From Bacteroidales bacterium UBA5266 (GTDB taxonomy: Bacteria; Bacteroidota; Bacteroidia; Bacteroidales; WCHB1-69): a DNA stretch of 12,610 bases. The notes below the pieces were generated by a model. The model saw nothing but the letters and a program-made list of their open reading frames with translations, was not told where the DNA came from and made no database searches. A program made the translations under genes and the position numbers. Below are positions 1 to 7,216 of the stretch, in pieces. The DNA is taken from positions 50,401 to 63,010 of the forward strand of contig DHTG01000093.1 in the NCBI GenBank assembly GCA_002411545.1, written 5' to 3'. Each line of letters begins with the position of its first letter. Position 1 is the stretch's first letter.

Positions 1-242
1 AGCAGGAAAACAAGAAAATGGATGATGGGTGCTTTTTCGTGTTGTGTCGAAAAATTAACCGGTAAACGGGCGATTAGGATTCACTTGCTGACTTGATCTG
101 TTCAACGACAGTTAACGACAAAAATGGCTTGACTGCACATATTCACCTGTGCGAGAGGCGAAAATTTTAATTCGACTTGACTTTATCATTCATCATTATT
201 TTTACTATTTTTGCATTTCCGAATCATTAAAAAACATACGAT
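1..242. other. Upstream region without a convincing gene
   Basis: No supported gene lies here. Two frames are open from the left edge: frame 3 ends at TAA 63-65 (tail reads ...MDDGCFFVLCRKINR) and frame 1 ends at TGA 94-96. Either could be the last codons of a gene that begins outside the window, but the piece is too short to identify. A direct repeat AACGACA occurs at 104-110 and 114-120. The rest is AT-rich leader ending in a possible Bacteroidota promoter element just before capF. Confidence 0.5.
206..213 (+). promoter_or_regulatory. Possible Bacteroidota -7 element (TATTTTTG) upstream of capF
   Basis: TATTTTTG matches the Bacteroidota housekeeping -7 consensus TAnnTTTG and sits 29 nt before the capF ATG. 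The expected -33 TTG at 19-21 nt spacing is missing; the nearest clear TTG (177-179) is 26 nt upstream, which is too far. In AT-rich DNA a single 8-mer match is weak evidence, so this is a candidate only. Confidence 0.35.
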
Positions 243-1376
243 ATGAAAATCCTCCTCACCGGTGCAAAAGGCTTTGTTGGCAAAAATTTAAGTTTAGAGT
301 TGAAAAATAGAGGATATACAGACTTGTATCTTTATGATCTTGACAGTGATCCGTCGGTATTGTCGGACTATTGCCGCGATTGTGACTTTGTGTTTCACTT
401 GGCTGGGGTGAACCGACCCAAGCAGGTGTCGGAGTTCAAAACCGGCAATGTAGATTTTACGGCCAAGCTCTTAACCTGTTTAGATGCTCATCGGAATCCT
501 TGTCCCGTGATGTTGTCCTCCTCCTCCCAGGCGGCTTTAGACAATCCGTACGGTTTGAGCAAGCAAGAAGGGGAGAAGCTGGTACGCGTTCATGCCGAAA
601 AACACCAAACACAAGCCTATATCTATCGTTTTCCCAATATCTTCGGTAAATGGTGTCGACCGAATTACAACAGTGCCGTGGCTACCTTTTGTTACAACAT
701 CAGCCGCAACATAGACATACAAGTCAACGACCGCGAGGTGATTATGAATTTAGTCTATATTGACGACGTGGTCGACGAGCTCATTGAGGCCTTGGAGCAG
801 CGTGAACATCGCAATGGCGATTTTTGTTTTGTTCCAGCAGTCTATAACCGTCGCTTAGGCGACATCGTCGACTTGCTCTATCTTTTTAAAAGCACCCGCC
901 GTGAACGCAGTCTGCCAGATATGTCGGATGCTTTTACCAAAAAGCTCTATGCTACCTATTTATCCTATTTGCCCAAAGATGGCTTTTCCTATCCCCTCAG
1001 CATGCACATCGATGAAAGAGGCTCGTTTACCGAGTTTATACGGACACCCACACGGGGACAGTTTTCGGTCAACATTACCAAGCCAGGCATTACCAAAGGC
1101 AATCATTGGCATCATACAAAAAATGAAAAGTTTTTGGTCGTCAGCGGAAAAGGAGTGATACGCTTCCGCAACATGGATGCCGGAGACGAGGCTGCCGGCG
1201 AAATCATCAGCTATTATGTCAGCGGCGAAAAATTGGAAGTTGTCGACATTCCCGTAGGGTATACCCACAACATCGAAAACCTCGGCGACACGGATATGGT
1301 TACCTTTATGTGGAGTAACGAAATTTTCGATCCCATACATCCCGATACCTATTTCGAGGAAGTGAAAAATAGTTGA
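243..1376 (+). CDS. capF: CapF-type UDP-2-acetamido-2,6-dideoxy-hexulose reductase/epimerase (SDR + cupin)
   Basis: This 377-residue protein has the two-domain layout of CapF/FnlB/WbjC. Residues 1 to about 245 form an extended short-chain dehydrogenase with the NAD(P) loop GAKGFVG (7-13) and the catalytic pair Tyr103/Lys107 in NPYGLSK. Residues about 250-377 form a cupin with metal-type ligands in HWHH (288-291), Glu295 and His342. In the characterised family the cupin epimerises C3 of the UDP-4-keto-6-deoxy-acetamido sugar and the SDR domain reduces C4 with NADPH, giving the acetamido-6-deoxytalose precursor of UDP-N-acetyl-L-fucosamine. It acts in the cytoplasm for capsule or O-antigen synthesis. 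Its usual partners CapE and CapG are not in the window; the 5' neighbour is cut off. The ATG start puts the nucleotide-binding strand right at the N-terminus, as expected. Length is close to the family norm. Confident on family, less so on the exact sugar. Confidence 0.88.
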   Translation: MKILLTGAKGFVGKNLSLELKNRGYTDLYLYDLDSDPSVLSDYCRDCDFVFHLAGVNRPKQVSEFKTGNVDFTAKLLTCLDAHRNPCPVMLSSSSQAALDNPYGLSKQEGEKLVRVHAEKHQTQAYIYRFPNIFGKWCRPNYNSAVATFCYNISRNIDIQVNDREVIMNLVYIDDVVDELIEALEQREHRNGDFCFVPAVYNRRLGDIVDLLYLFKSTRRERSLPDMSDAFTKKLYATYLSYLPKDGFSYPLSMHIDERGSFTEFIRTPTRGQFSVNITKPGITKGNHWHHTKNEKFLVVSGKGVIRFRNMDAGDEAAGEIISYYVSGEKLEVVDIPVGYTHNIENLGDTDMVTFMWSNEIFDPIHPDTYFEEVKNS

Positions 1377-1446
1377 AAGTTTGTAAAGTCGAAAGACAGT
1401 CGCGAGTACTGAGTCAACGCATTGAAAAACTGAAAACTGAAAACTT
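1377..1446. repeat. Degenerate 7-nt periodic array after capF
   Basis: Starting directly after the capF stop codon, the DNA can be read as about ten 7-nt units. AGT recurs exactly 7 nt apart at 1398, 1405 and 1412, and AAAACTG/AAAACTG/AAAACTT follow at 1426, 1433 and 1440. The array ends in a run of T. Similar heptad arrays fill two more gaps in this window. The remainder of the gap to the aminotransferase (1447-1519) is AT-rich, with no promoter or hairpin that I can support. Confidence 0.6.
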
Positions 1447-1519
1447 TTTTTTCTCTTACATACCAAACGCATCATTTCGTCGTTCTTTAAACAAAAAATA
1501 ACAAAAAACCTTATTTCAC

Positions 1520-2644
1520 ATGCAATTTCGAGATTTAAAAAAACAGTACGAAGTCTTAAAACCTGAGATGGATCAAGCCATGTTGGACGTAGCGGCCTCT
1601 TCCGCTTTTATTATGGGCAAGCCTGTCAAGGAATTAGAAAGTAAACTAGCCGAATACGTAGGCGTAAAACATTGTGTTAGCTGTGCCAATGGAACCGAAG
1701 CCTTAACCCTGGCCTTGAAAGTATGGGACATTAAAGCCGGCGATGCCGTATTTGTCCCCGATTTCACTTTCTTTGCCTCCGCCGAAGTAGTTTCCTTTGA
1801 AGGGGCTACCCCTGTTTTCGTGGACGTAGATCCTCGCACCTTTAACATCGACGTCAAGCACTTGGAACAACAGATAGAAAAGACCTTGCGAGAAGGCAAG
1901 CTGACGCCCCGTGTAATCATCACCGTCGATTTGTTCGGTCTGCCCGCCGATTATGGGGCGGTAAGAAAAATAGCCGACAAGTATCATTTATATATATTGG
2001 AAGACAGCGCACAAGGTTTCGGTGGCAACATCAAAGGACAGCGGGCTTGCAGTTTCGGCGATATTTCCACCACCTCCTTTTTCCCGGCCAAACCTCTGGG
2101 TTGCTATGGCGACGGAGGAGCTTTGTTTACCGATAAGGATGAATGGGCTATGTTAGCCGATTCCCTCCGAGTGCATGGAAAAGGGACTTTTAAATACGAC
2201 AACGTACGCATTGGTATGAATTCCCGTTTGGATACCTTACAAGCCGCCATACTATTAGTCAAATTTAAAGCTTTTCAGGAATATGAACTGGAAAATGTCA
2301 ACAAAGCCGCTGCTTGTTATACCGCTAAATTGCAGGATGTGGTTATTACGCCCTACATTCCCAAAGACTATTATTCCTCCTGGGCTCAATATACCATCAT
2401 ATTGAAAAGTCAAGAAGAAAGAGATCGTCTGCAAGCTGCTTTAAAAGAGAAGAGTATACCTACCATGATCTATTATCCAACCCCCATGCACGCACAAACC
2501 GCCTTTAAGGATTTAGGATATAAAGAAGGAAATGTCCCTGTAAGTGAAAAACTCTGCCAAACCGTACTTTCTTTGCCCATACACCCTTATCTAACAGTGG
2601 AAGAAATAGATACCATTTGTATGACAATAAGAGAGAATCTGTAA
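1520..2644 (+). CDS. DegT/DnrJ/EryC1/StrS-family UDP-sugar aminotransferase (WbpE-like)
   Basis: A 374-residue fold-type I PLP aminotransferase that transfers an amino group to a keto-sugar nucleotide, normally C3 or C4. The PLP-binding Lys191 lies in SFFPAKPLGCYGDGG (186-200), with SCANGTEA (54-61) for the phosphate, and Asp162/Gln165 in EDSAQ for the pyridine ring. VNSRLDTL-type sequence appears as MNSRLDTLQAAIL (233-245). The strings SFFP-K-PLGCYGDGGA and NSRLDTLQAAIL are typical of the WbpE/WlbC group, which makes UDP-2-acetamido-3-amino-glucuronate, so a 3-amino sugar product is the best guess. The dehydrogenase and acetyltransferase that would complete that pathway are not present, so the substrate is inferred. 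Length is normal and the protein is intact. It shares strand with capF, 143 nt downstream, and with the glycosyltransferase that follows, suggesting one polysaccharide locus. Confidence 0.88.
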   Translation: MQFRDLKKQYEVLKPEMDQAMLDVAASSAFIMGKPVKELESKLAEYVGVKHCVSCANGTEALTLALKVWDIKAGDAVFVPDFTFFASAEVVSFEGATPVFVDVDPRTFNIDVKHLEQQIEKTLREGKLTPRVIITVDLFGLPADYGAVRKIADKYHLYILEDSAQGFGGNIKGQRACSFGDISTTSFFPAKPLGCYGDGGALFTDKDEWAMLADSLRVHGKGTFKYDNVRIGMNSRLDTLQAAILLVKFKAFQEYELENVNKAAACYTAKLQDVVITPYIPKDYYSSWAQYTIILKSQEERDRLQAALKEKSIPTMIYYPTPMHAQTAFKDLGYKEGNVPVSEKLCQTVLSLPIHPYLTVEEIDTICMTIRENL

Positions 2645-2649
2645 AGATG

Positions 2650-2741
2650 CAAGTCACAAGTCGCAGGTCTCAAGTTGAAAAAATGACCTGCAACTTGAGA
2701 CTTTTTCGGAACAAAAAAAATGAAAACTCATAACTGACAAC
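2650..2741. repeat. 7-nt periodic array with inverted halves between the aminotransferase and GT9 genes
   Basis: Four tandem heptamers of the type CAAGTCN occupy 2650-2677 (CAAGTCA, CAAGTCG, CAGGTCT, CAAGTTG). The same motif then appears inverted as NGACTTG-like units at 2684-2704. Three TGANAAC-like heptamers follow at 2721-2741 (TGAAAAC, TCATAAC, TGACAAC). The opposed arrays create the hairpin listed separately. The 15-mer ACTTGAGACTTTTTC at 2693-2707 recurs exactly at 4454-4468. Confidence 0.65.
2667..2706 (+). terminator. Hairpin followed by T5, possible intrinsic terminator
   Basis: GTCTCAAGTTG (2667-2677) is perfectly complementary to CAACTTGAGAC (2691-2701), giving an 11-bp stem with a 13-nt loop, followed directly by TTTTT (2702-2706). 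It stands 22 nt after the aminotransferase stop, where a terminator would be expected. The stem is only moderately GC-rich and the U tract short, so it may be partial. It is built from the heptamer repeats, so termination may be a by-product of the array. Confidence 0.5.
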
Positions 2742-2748
2742 GAAAAAC

Positions 2749-3978
2749 ATGCAAGTTTCAACTATGCGCAGCCTCGATCGGTATATAGGAATACCCTTGT
2801 GTTTCCTGATGGATATCGTATGGGTTATAGCTTCTTTTTTTCGTTCGCATAAGAAGCGGGAACCTGATTTGAGTCGTACGCTCTTTATCGAACTATCGGA
2901 GATGGGTAGTGCTGTTTTGGTTGATCCTGCTATGCGTTATCTCAAAGAAAAACAAGGCAGTGAGTTGTTTTTCGTGATTTTTGCTTCCAATGCCGAGAGT
3001 TTGGATATCTTGGACACGGTGGCAAGGGAAAATCGTTTCTACCTGCGTATGCATAATTTGCTTGTTTTGGCAATCGATGTAGTGCGTTTCATGCGTTGGT
3101 GTCGACGCAAGCAGATTACGGCCGTCATCGATTTGGAATTATTCTCCCGTTTTACGGCTTTGCTTACAGTCTTGAGTGGGGCCTCTCATCGTTGCGGTTT
3201 TTATGCTCATTTCGATGAGGGTTTTTACCGCGGCCATCTCCTCAACTATCCCGTACGCTACAATGCCCATGTACACATTAGCATTAATTTTATGTCCTTA
3301 GTACATAGTGCTATGGGCTATCATAAGAGTCCTTATCCCATCACACCGGTCGAACCGGAGCGGCTCATTCCCGTCCAAGCCCGGATCAGTGCCGAGGAAA
3401 TAAACGCTTCACAGCATGTATTGGATCAACTGTTTCCTGCTTGGAGGGACATGAAAATAGTGCTCTTCAACACCAATGCTTCCGATTTGTTGCCTCAACG
3501 TCAATGGATGGAAAACTATTTTGTGGAGTTGGCCGGAATATTGTTGCGAGAGCGCGCCGATGTGCTTGTGGTGGCTATAGGTTCCGAGGAAGAACAGAAA
3601 GAGGTGCAGGCCATTGTCGACGAGGTCAACGACAATCGTTGTTGCTCCTTAGCCGGGAAAACCCATCTGCGTCAACTTCTTGCCCTTTATCATCAAGCTA
3701 CTTGTTTGTTGAGTAATGACTCTGGTCCGGCCCAATTCGCCGCTGTAACTCCACTGAAAACCTTTGTTGTTTTCGGACCAGAAACCCCCGATTTGTACCG
3801 TCCCTTGGGCCATCACATCGAGACCTTCTACCTGGCTTTACCCTGTTCGCCCTGTGTGAGTGCGAGCAATCACCGTAAAACCAACTGTACGAACCGTCAA
3901 TGTCTGAGTGGTATTTATCCGCAAAAGGTCAGCAAAGCGCTCTTAGATTATTTGCACTCTCTTGATCAAGCTACCTAA
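2749..3978 (+). CDS. Glycosyltransferase family 9 protein (heptosyltransferase-like)
   Basis: A 409-residue protein with the GT9 (GT-B) signature in its C-terminal half: NTNASDLLPQRQW (241-253), SLAGKTHLRQLLALY (300-314) and SNDSGPAQFAA (322-332), then VVFGPETPDLYRPLG (340-354). The NDSGPA loop binds the nucleotide-sugar donor. Many GT9 proteins have His after NDSGPA; here it is Gln329. Cysteines in CSPC (366-369), Cys380 and Cys385 form the C-P-C...C...C pattern seen in many GT9 members. Residues 13-31 are hydrophobic and may anchor it to the inner membrane face. Known family members add ADP-heptose or similar sugars to LPS core; the sugar here is unknown. The start is ATG 2749; an in-frame ATG at 2764 (Met6) is a possible alternative. 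It follows two sugar-nucleotide genes and precedes a VanZ-like gene by 30 nt, which supports a role in surface glycan assembly. Confidence 0.85.
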   Translation: MQVSTMRSLDRYIGIPLCFLMDIVWVIASFFRSHKKREPDLSRTLFIELSEMGSAVLVDPAMRYLKEKQGSELFFVIFASNAESLDILDTVARENRFYLRMHNLLVLAIDVVRFMRWCRRKQITAVIDLELFSRFTALLTVLSGASHRCGFYAHFDEGFYRGHLLNYPVRYNAHVHISINFMSLVHSAMGYHKSPYPITPVEPERLIPVQARISAEEINASQHVLDQLFPAWRDMKIVLFNTNASDLLPQRQWMENYFVELAGILLRERADVLVVAIGSEEEQKEVQAIVDEVNDNRCCSLAGKTHLRQLLALYHQATCLLSNDSGPAQFAAVTPLKTFVVFGPETPDLYRPLGHHIETFYLALPCSPCVSASNHRKTNCTNRQCLSGIYPQKVSKALLDYLHSLDQAT

Positions 3979-4008
3979 AACCTTTTCTAATTCACACATT
4001 ATACCTTT

Positions 4009-4392
4009 ATGATAACACGTAGACTTCTTGGATTCTTTTTATTTGTTCTTTACATCTTGGCGGTGTTTTTGTTTAATATACTTCCCTTGGGGTTTGTTGA
4101 AAAAATACAAGAACCTCTGTGGGGTGAATTTCGTTTGGATTACTTGGCTCATGCCTTGGTGTTTTTGCCGTGGATATTTTTTCACCTCTGCTTCCCAACC
4201 ATTAAAAAACGACGATGGTTTGTGGTCGGATTGATGATGGCCTTGCTGATTGAAGGGATACAATATTATTTACCTTACCGCGGTTTTAATATGTATGATA
4301 TCATTTTCAATGTAGTCGGTTTACTCATGGGATACCTCCTTTTTACCGGCTTATATTTTAAACTTCAAACCTATCTGGAGGGGAAGAAATAA
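4009..4392 (+). CDS. VanZ-like family integral membrane protein
   Basis: A 127-residue protein with about four hydrophobic segments (roughly 5-26, 44-63, 69-87, 94-116). It carries the conserved polar residues of the VanZ-like family: D44 and H48 in DYLAHALVF, E82 and Q85 in IEGIQYY, R91 in YRGFN, then D97, N101 and G104 in MYDIIFNVVGLLMG. The family is named for VanZ of the teicoplanin-resistance cluster, but most members are of unknown function; small versions are common in Bacteroidota next to housekeeping or envelope genes. No resistance role can be inferred here. It begins 30 nt after the GT9 stop and probably shares its transcript. The product is complete and of normal size for the short members. 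Confidence 0.82.
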   Translation: MITRRLLGFFLFVLYILAVFLFNILPLGFVEKIQEPLWGEFRLDYLAHALVFLPWIFFHLCFPTIKKRRWFVVGLMMALLIEGIQYYLPYRGFNMYDIIFNVVGLLMGYLLFTGLYFKLQTYLEGKK

Positions 4393-4404
4393 AAAATAAA
4401 GTTC

Positions 4405-4489
4405 GCGACTCGCGGATTAAAACTGAGGACTGACTCCTGTTCTGTAACTTGCGACTTGAGACTTTTTCTGAGAACTGAGAACTGAGAAC
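4405..4489. repeat. 7-nt periodic array between the VanZ gene and valS
   Basis: The gap can be read as about twelve 7-nt units. They include AAAACTG (4419), AGGACTG (4426), ACTCCTG (4433), ACTTGCG (4447), ACTTGAG (4454) and ACTTTTT (4461). It ends in three perfect tandem copies of TGAGAAC (4469-4475, 4476-4482, 4483-4489). It shares a 15-mer with the array at 2650-2741 and the TGANAAC unit with both other arrays. It ends about 20 nt before the valS promoter element. Confidence 0.7.
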
Positions 4490-4511
4490 TGATTTTATTC
4501 GTTTTTTTTTG

Positions 4512-4519
4512 TACTTTTG
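4512..4519 (+). promoter_or_regulatory. Bacteroidota-type -7 element TACTTTTG before valS
   Basis: TACTTTTG is a perfect match to TAnnTTTG, the -7 element of the Bacteroidota primary sigma factor. It ends 20 nt before the ATG at 4540, a normal short leader. No clear TTG -33 box is seen at the ideal spacing, although the region upstream is T-rich. It suggests that valS is transcribed separately from the polysaccharide genes. Confidence 0.6.
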
Positions 4520-4539
4520 CAAGTTTAAAAATTGTGTAT

Positions 4540-7161
4540 ATGGAAATCTCATCAAGATATAATCCCTCACAGATAGAGGAGAAGTGGTATAGTTATTGGA
4601 TGGAAAAATCTTATTTTCATTCCGAGCCGGACGAGCGTAAGCCTTTTACGATTGTCATACCACCGCCCAATGTAACGGGAGTGTTGCATATGGGTCATAT
4701 TTTAAACAACACCATACAAGACATATTGATACGTCGGGCGCGTATGCAGGGTTATAATGCTTGTTGGGTACCCGGTACCGACCATGCCTCCATAGCTACC
4801 GAAGCCAAAGTAGTTCATATGCTTAAAGAAAAGGGCATCTCCAAAAAAGACATAAGCAGAGAGGAGTTTATGCATTATGCCTGGCAATGGAAAGAAAAGC
4901 ACGGCGGAATTATCTTGCAACAGCTCAAACGTTTGGGTATTTCGTGCGATTGGGACAGACTCTCCTTCACTATGGATGAGGCTTTGTCGGAATCGGTAAC
5001 GGCAGTTTTCGTCGACCTTTATCGCAAAGGTTATATCTATCGCGGAATTCGTATGGTGAATTGGGATCCCAAAGCACTGACGGCCGTATCGGATGAAGAG
5101 GTCATATACAAAGAAGTACAATCCCACTTATACTATTTGCGCTATCGCGTAGAAGGCAGTGAACAAGATTATATCAGCATAGCCACTACCCGTCCCGAGA
5201 CTCTCTTGGGCGATACGGCGGTATGTGTACATCCCGATGACCCACGCTATCAACACTTCCTAGGAAGAAGGGTGATAGTACCCCTGGTGAATCGTTCCGT
5301 ACCGGTGATTGCCGATACCTATGTCGACCGTGATTTCGGAACCGGTGCCTTGAAAATTACACCGGCACACGATATCAACGATTATCAATTGGGAATAAAA
5401 TATAAATTGGAAAGCATTAATATTTTCAACGACGACGGCACGTTGAACGAATTCGCCGGTTTGTTGGTGGGCATGGATAGGTTTGAAGCCCGCAAAGCCA
5501 TTTTACCCTTGTTGGAAGAAGCGCAACTGCTGATAAAAGTTGAAAATTACGTCCATAAAGTGGGATATTCCGAACGTACCCAAGAGGTGATAGAACCCAA
5601 GCTCTCCCGTCAGTGGTTTTGCGACATGGCAGCCTTGGCGCGTCCTGCCTTGGAAGTGGTGATGAATGACGAGGTGAGGTTCTTTCCCGATAAATTCAAA
5701 AACACCTATGCCCATTGGGTGGAGAATGTCAAAGACTGGTGTATCAGCCGACAATTGTGGTGGGGACACCGCATTCCGGCCTATTACCTACCCAATCAAG
5801 AGGTAGTGGTAGCTGCCAGTCAAGAAGAAGCCTATCACCTGGCCAGGGAGAGATTTCCGGAATTGGATATTCGCATTTCCGATTTACAACAAGAAGAAGA
5901 TGTGTTGGACACCTGGTTTTCGTCCTGGTTGTGGCCCATTACGGTATTCGATGGCATGCGATATCCCGACAACGATGACATACGGTATTACTATCCCACT
6001 TCGGTTTTGATAACAGCTCCCGATATCATTTTTTTCTGGGTGGCACGCATGATTATGGCAGGCATGGAGTGGAGGGGTGAAATCCCTTTTCGAGATGTGT
6101 ATTTCACCGGTATGGTGAGGGATCATCTGGGACGAAAAATGTCGAAATCACTGGGTAATTCACCCGATCCCATTGCGTTGATGGATACCTATGGTACAGA
6201 TGGCATACGCATGGGCATGTTGTTGAGTGCACCTGCCGGCAATGATTTGATGTTTGATGAAAGCCTGTGTGAACAAGGACGTAATTTTAATAATAAGATA
6301 TGGAATGCGCTGCGTTTGATTAAAGGTTGGAAAGTAGATGATAAACTGTCCATACCTGCCCATGCTAACATCGCCGTAGAGTGGTTCGATGCTCGTTTTA
6401 ATCAAGTTCTTGCCGAAATTGACGATGCTTTCCAAAAATACCGACTCTCCGATGCCTTGATGAGTGTATATAAATTGATATGGGATGACTTCTGTGCCTG
6501 TTTTTTGGAAATCGTAAAACCACCCTATCAACAGGCTGTGGATGCTGTAACTTATCAAGCCGCTTGTACAAATTTAGGTCGGCTGATGCAAGTATTGCAT
6601 CCCTTTATGCCCTTTATCACCGAGGAAGTATGGCATCTGTTGTACGGAGAGGAGAAGGGCGATATCATTGTGTCGAGTATGCCTCAAGTACTAACCTTCG
6701 ATGCCTCTATCATCGAGACCTTTGTCTTCAGCATGGAAGTGGTTGAACAAATCAGAAGAATACGGACAGAGAAAAATATAGCTCAAAAACACAGCTTGGA
6801 ATTATACCTTAGCCCCCGGCAACAGCAGGCGATGTTTGAGGAGGTTGTTATCAAACTCTGTAACCTGTCGAAGATTCAAAGGGTCGACACCAAACCTACG
6901 GCCACTCTTTCGTTTATGTTGCATACACAGGAGTTTTTTATACCTTTTGGCGAAACGTTAGATGTGGAAGAAGAAAAACGCAAACTACAAGAGGAAATGC
7001 AGTATTTAGAAGGCTTTTTGGACAAGGTAGAAAAGAAACTTTCGAATCAGGCTTTTGTGGAAAATGCTCCTGAAAAAGTAGTCGAGATAGAACGGAAAAA
7101 ACAAAACGACGCACGGCAGAAACTAAGCCTCTTGCAACAAAAATGGCAAGATTTGGACTAA
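4540..7161 (+). CDS. valS: Valine--tRNA ligase (ValRS)
   Basis: This 873-residue class Ia synthetase charges tRNA-Val with valine in the cytoplasm. The ATP-binding signatures are HMGH at 50-53 (in [13 protein letters not shown]) and KMSKS at 533-537 (in [10 protein letters not shown]). Between them is the CP1 editing domain with [13 protein letters not shown], which hydrolyses mis-made Thr-tRNA-Val, followed by [17 protein letters not shown]. The anticodon-binding domain follows, and the last 60 or so residues are a charged coiled coil, the usual ValRS tRNA-binding arm. I chose ATG 4540 because [17 protein letters not shown] matches the normal N-terminus; an in-frame GTG at 4534 would add only two residues and lies very near the probable transcription start. 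Full length, no frameshift. The next gene starts 55 nt later on the same strand. Confidence 0.97.
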   Translation: MEISSRYNPSQIEEKWYSYWMEKSYFHSEPDERKPFTIVIPPPNVTGVLHMGHILNNTIQDILIRRARMQGYNACWVPGTDHASIATEAKVVHMLKEKGISKKDISREEFMHYAWQWKEKHGGIILQQLKRLGISCDWDRLSFTMDEALSESVTAVFVDLYRKGYIYRGIRMVNWDPKALTAVSDEEVIYKEVQSHLYYLRYRVEGSEQDYISIATTRPETLLGDTAVCVHPDDPRYQHFLGRRVIVPLVNRSVPVIADTYVDRDFGTGALKITPAHDINDYQLGIKYKLESINIFNDDGTLNEFAGLLVGMDRFEARKAILPLLEEAQLLIKVENYVHKVGYSERTQEVIEPKLSRQWFCDMAALARPALEVVMNDEVRFFPDKFKNTYAHWVENVKDWCISRQLWWGHRIPAYYLPNQEVVVAASQEEAYHLARERFPELDIRISDLQQEEDVLDTWFSSWLWPITVFDGMRYPDNDDIRYYYPTSVLITAPDIIFFWVARMIMAGMEWRGEIPFRDVYFTGMVRDHLGRKMSKSLGNSPDPIALMDTYGTDGIRMGMLLSAPAGNDLMFDESLCEQGRNFNNKIWNALRLIKGWKVDDKLSIPAHANIAVEWFDARFNQVLAEIDDAFQKYRLSDALMSVYKLIWDDFCACFLEIVKPPYQQAVDAVTYQAACTNLGRLMQVLHPFMPFITEEVWHLLYGEEKGDIIVSSMPQVLTFDASIIETFVFSMEVVEQIRRIRTEKNIAQKHSLELYLSPRQQQAMFEEVVIKLCNLSKIQRVDTKPTATLSFMLHTQEFFIPFGETLDVEEEKRKLQEEMQYLEGFLDKVEKKLSNQAFVENAPEKVVEIERKKQNDARQKLSLLQQKWQDLD

Positions 7162-7216
7162 AACTGTACATATTAGGATTAGAATCAGTAAACACTGAGA
7201 TGATAAATAAAACACT

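Noticed and set aside
960-1475. Minus-strand 171-residue open frame opposite capF
   Set aside because: It overlaps the conserved cupin domain of capF, has no recognisable motif and spans the repeat array; a shadow frame.
4009-4392. Glycopeptide resistance gene vanZ
   Set aside because: Only family-level similarity to VanZ; no other van genes are present and small VanZ-like proteins are common and mostly uncharacterised.
4405-4489. CRISPR array
   Set aside because: Units are 7 nt with no spacers, and no cas gene is near.
4534-4539. GTG start of valS adding two residues
   Set aside because: ATG 4540 matches the family N-terminus and GTG 4534 is too close to the likely transcription start.
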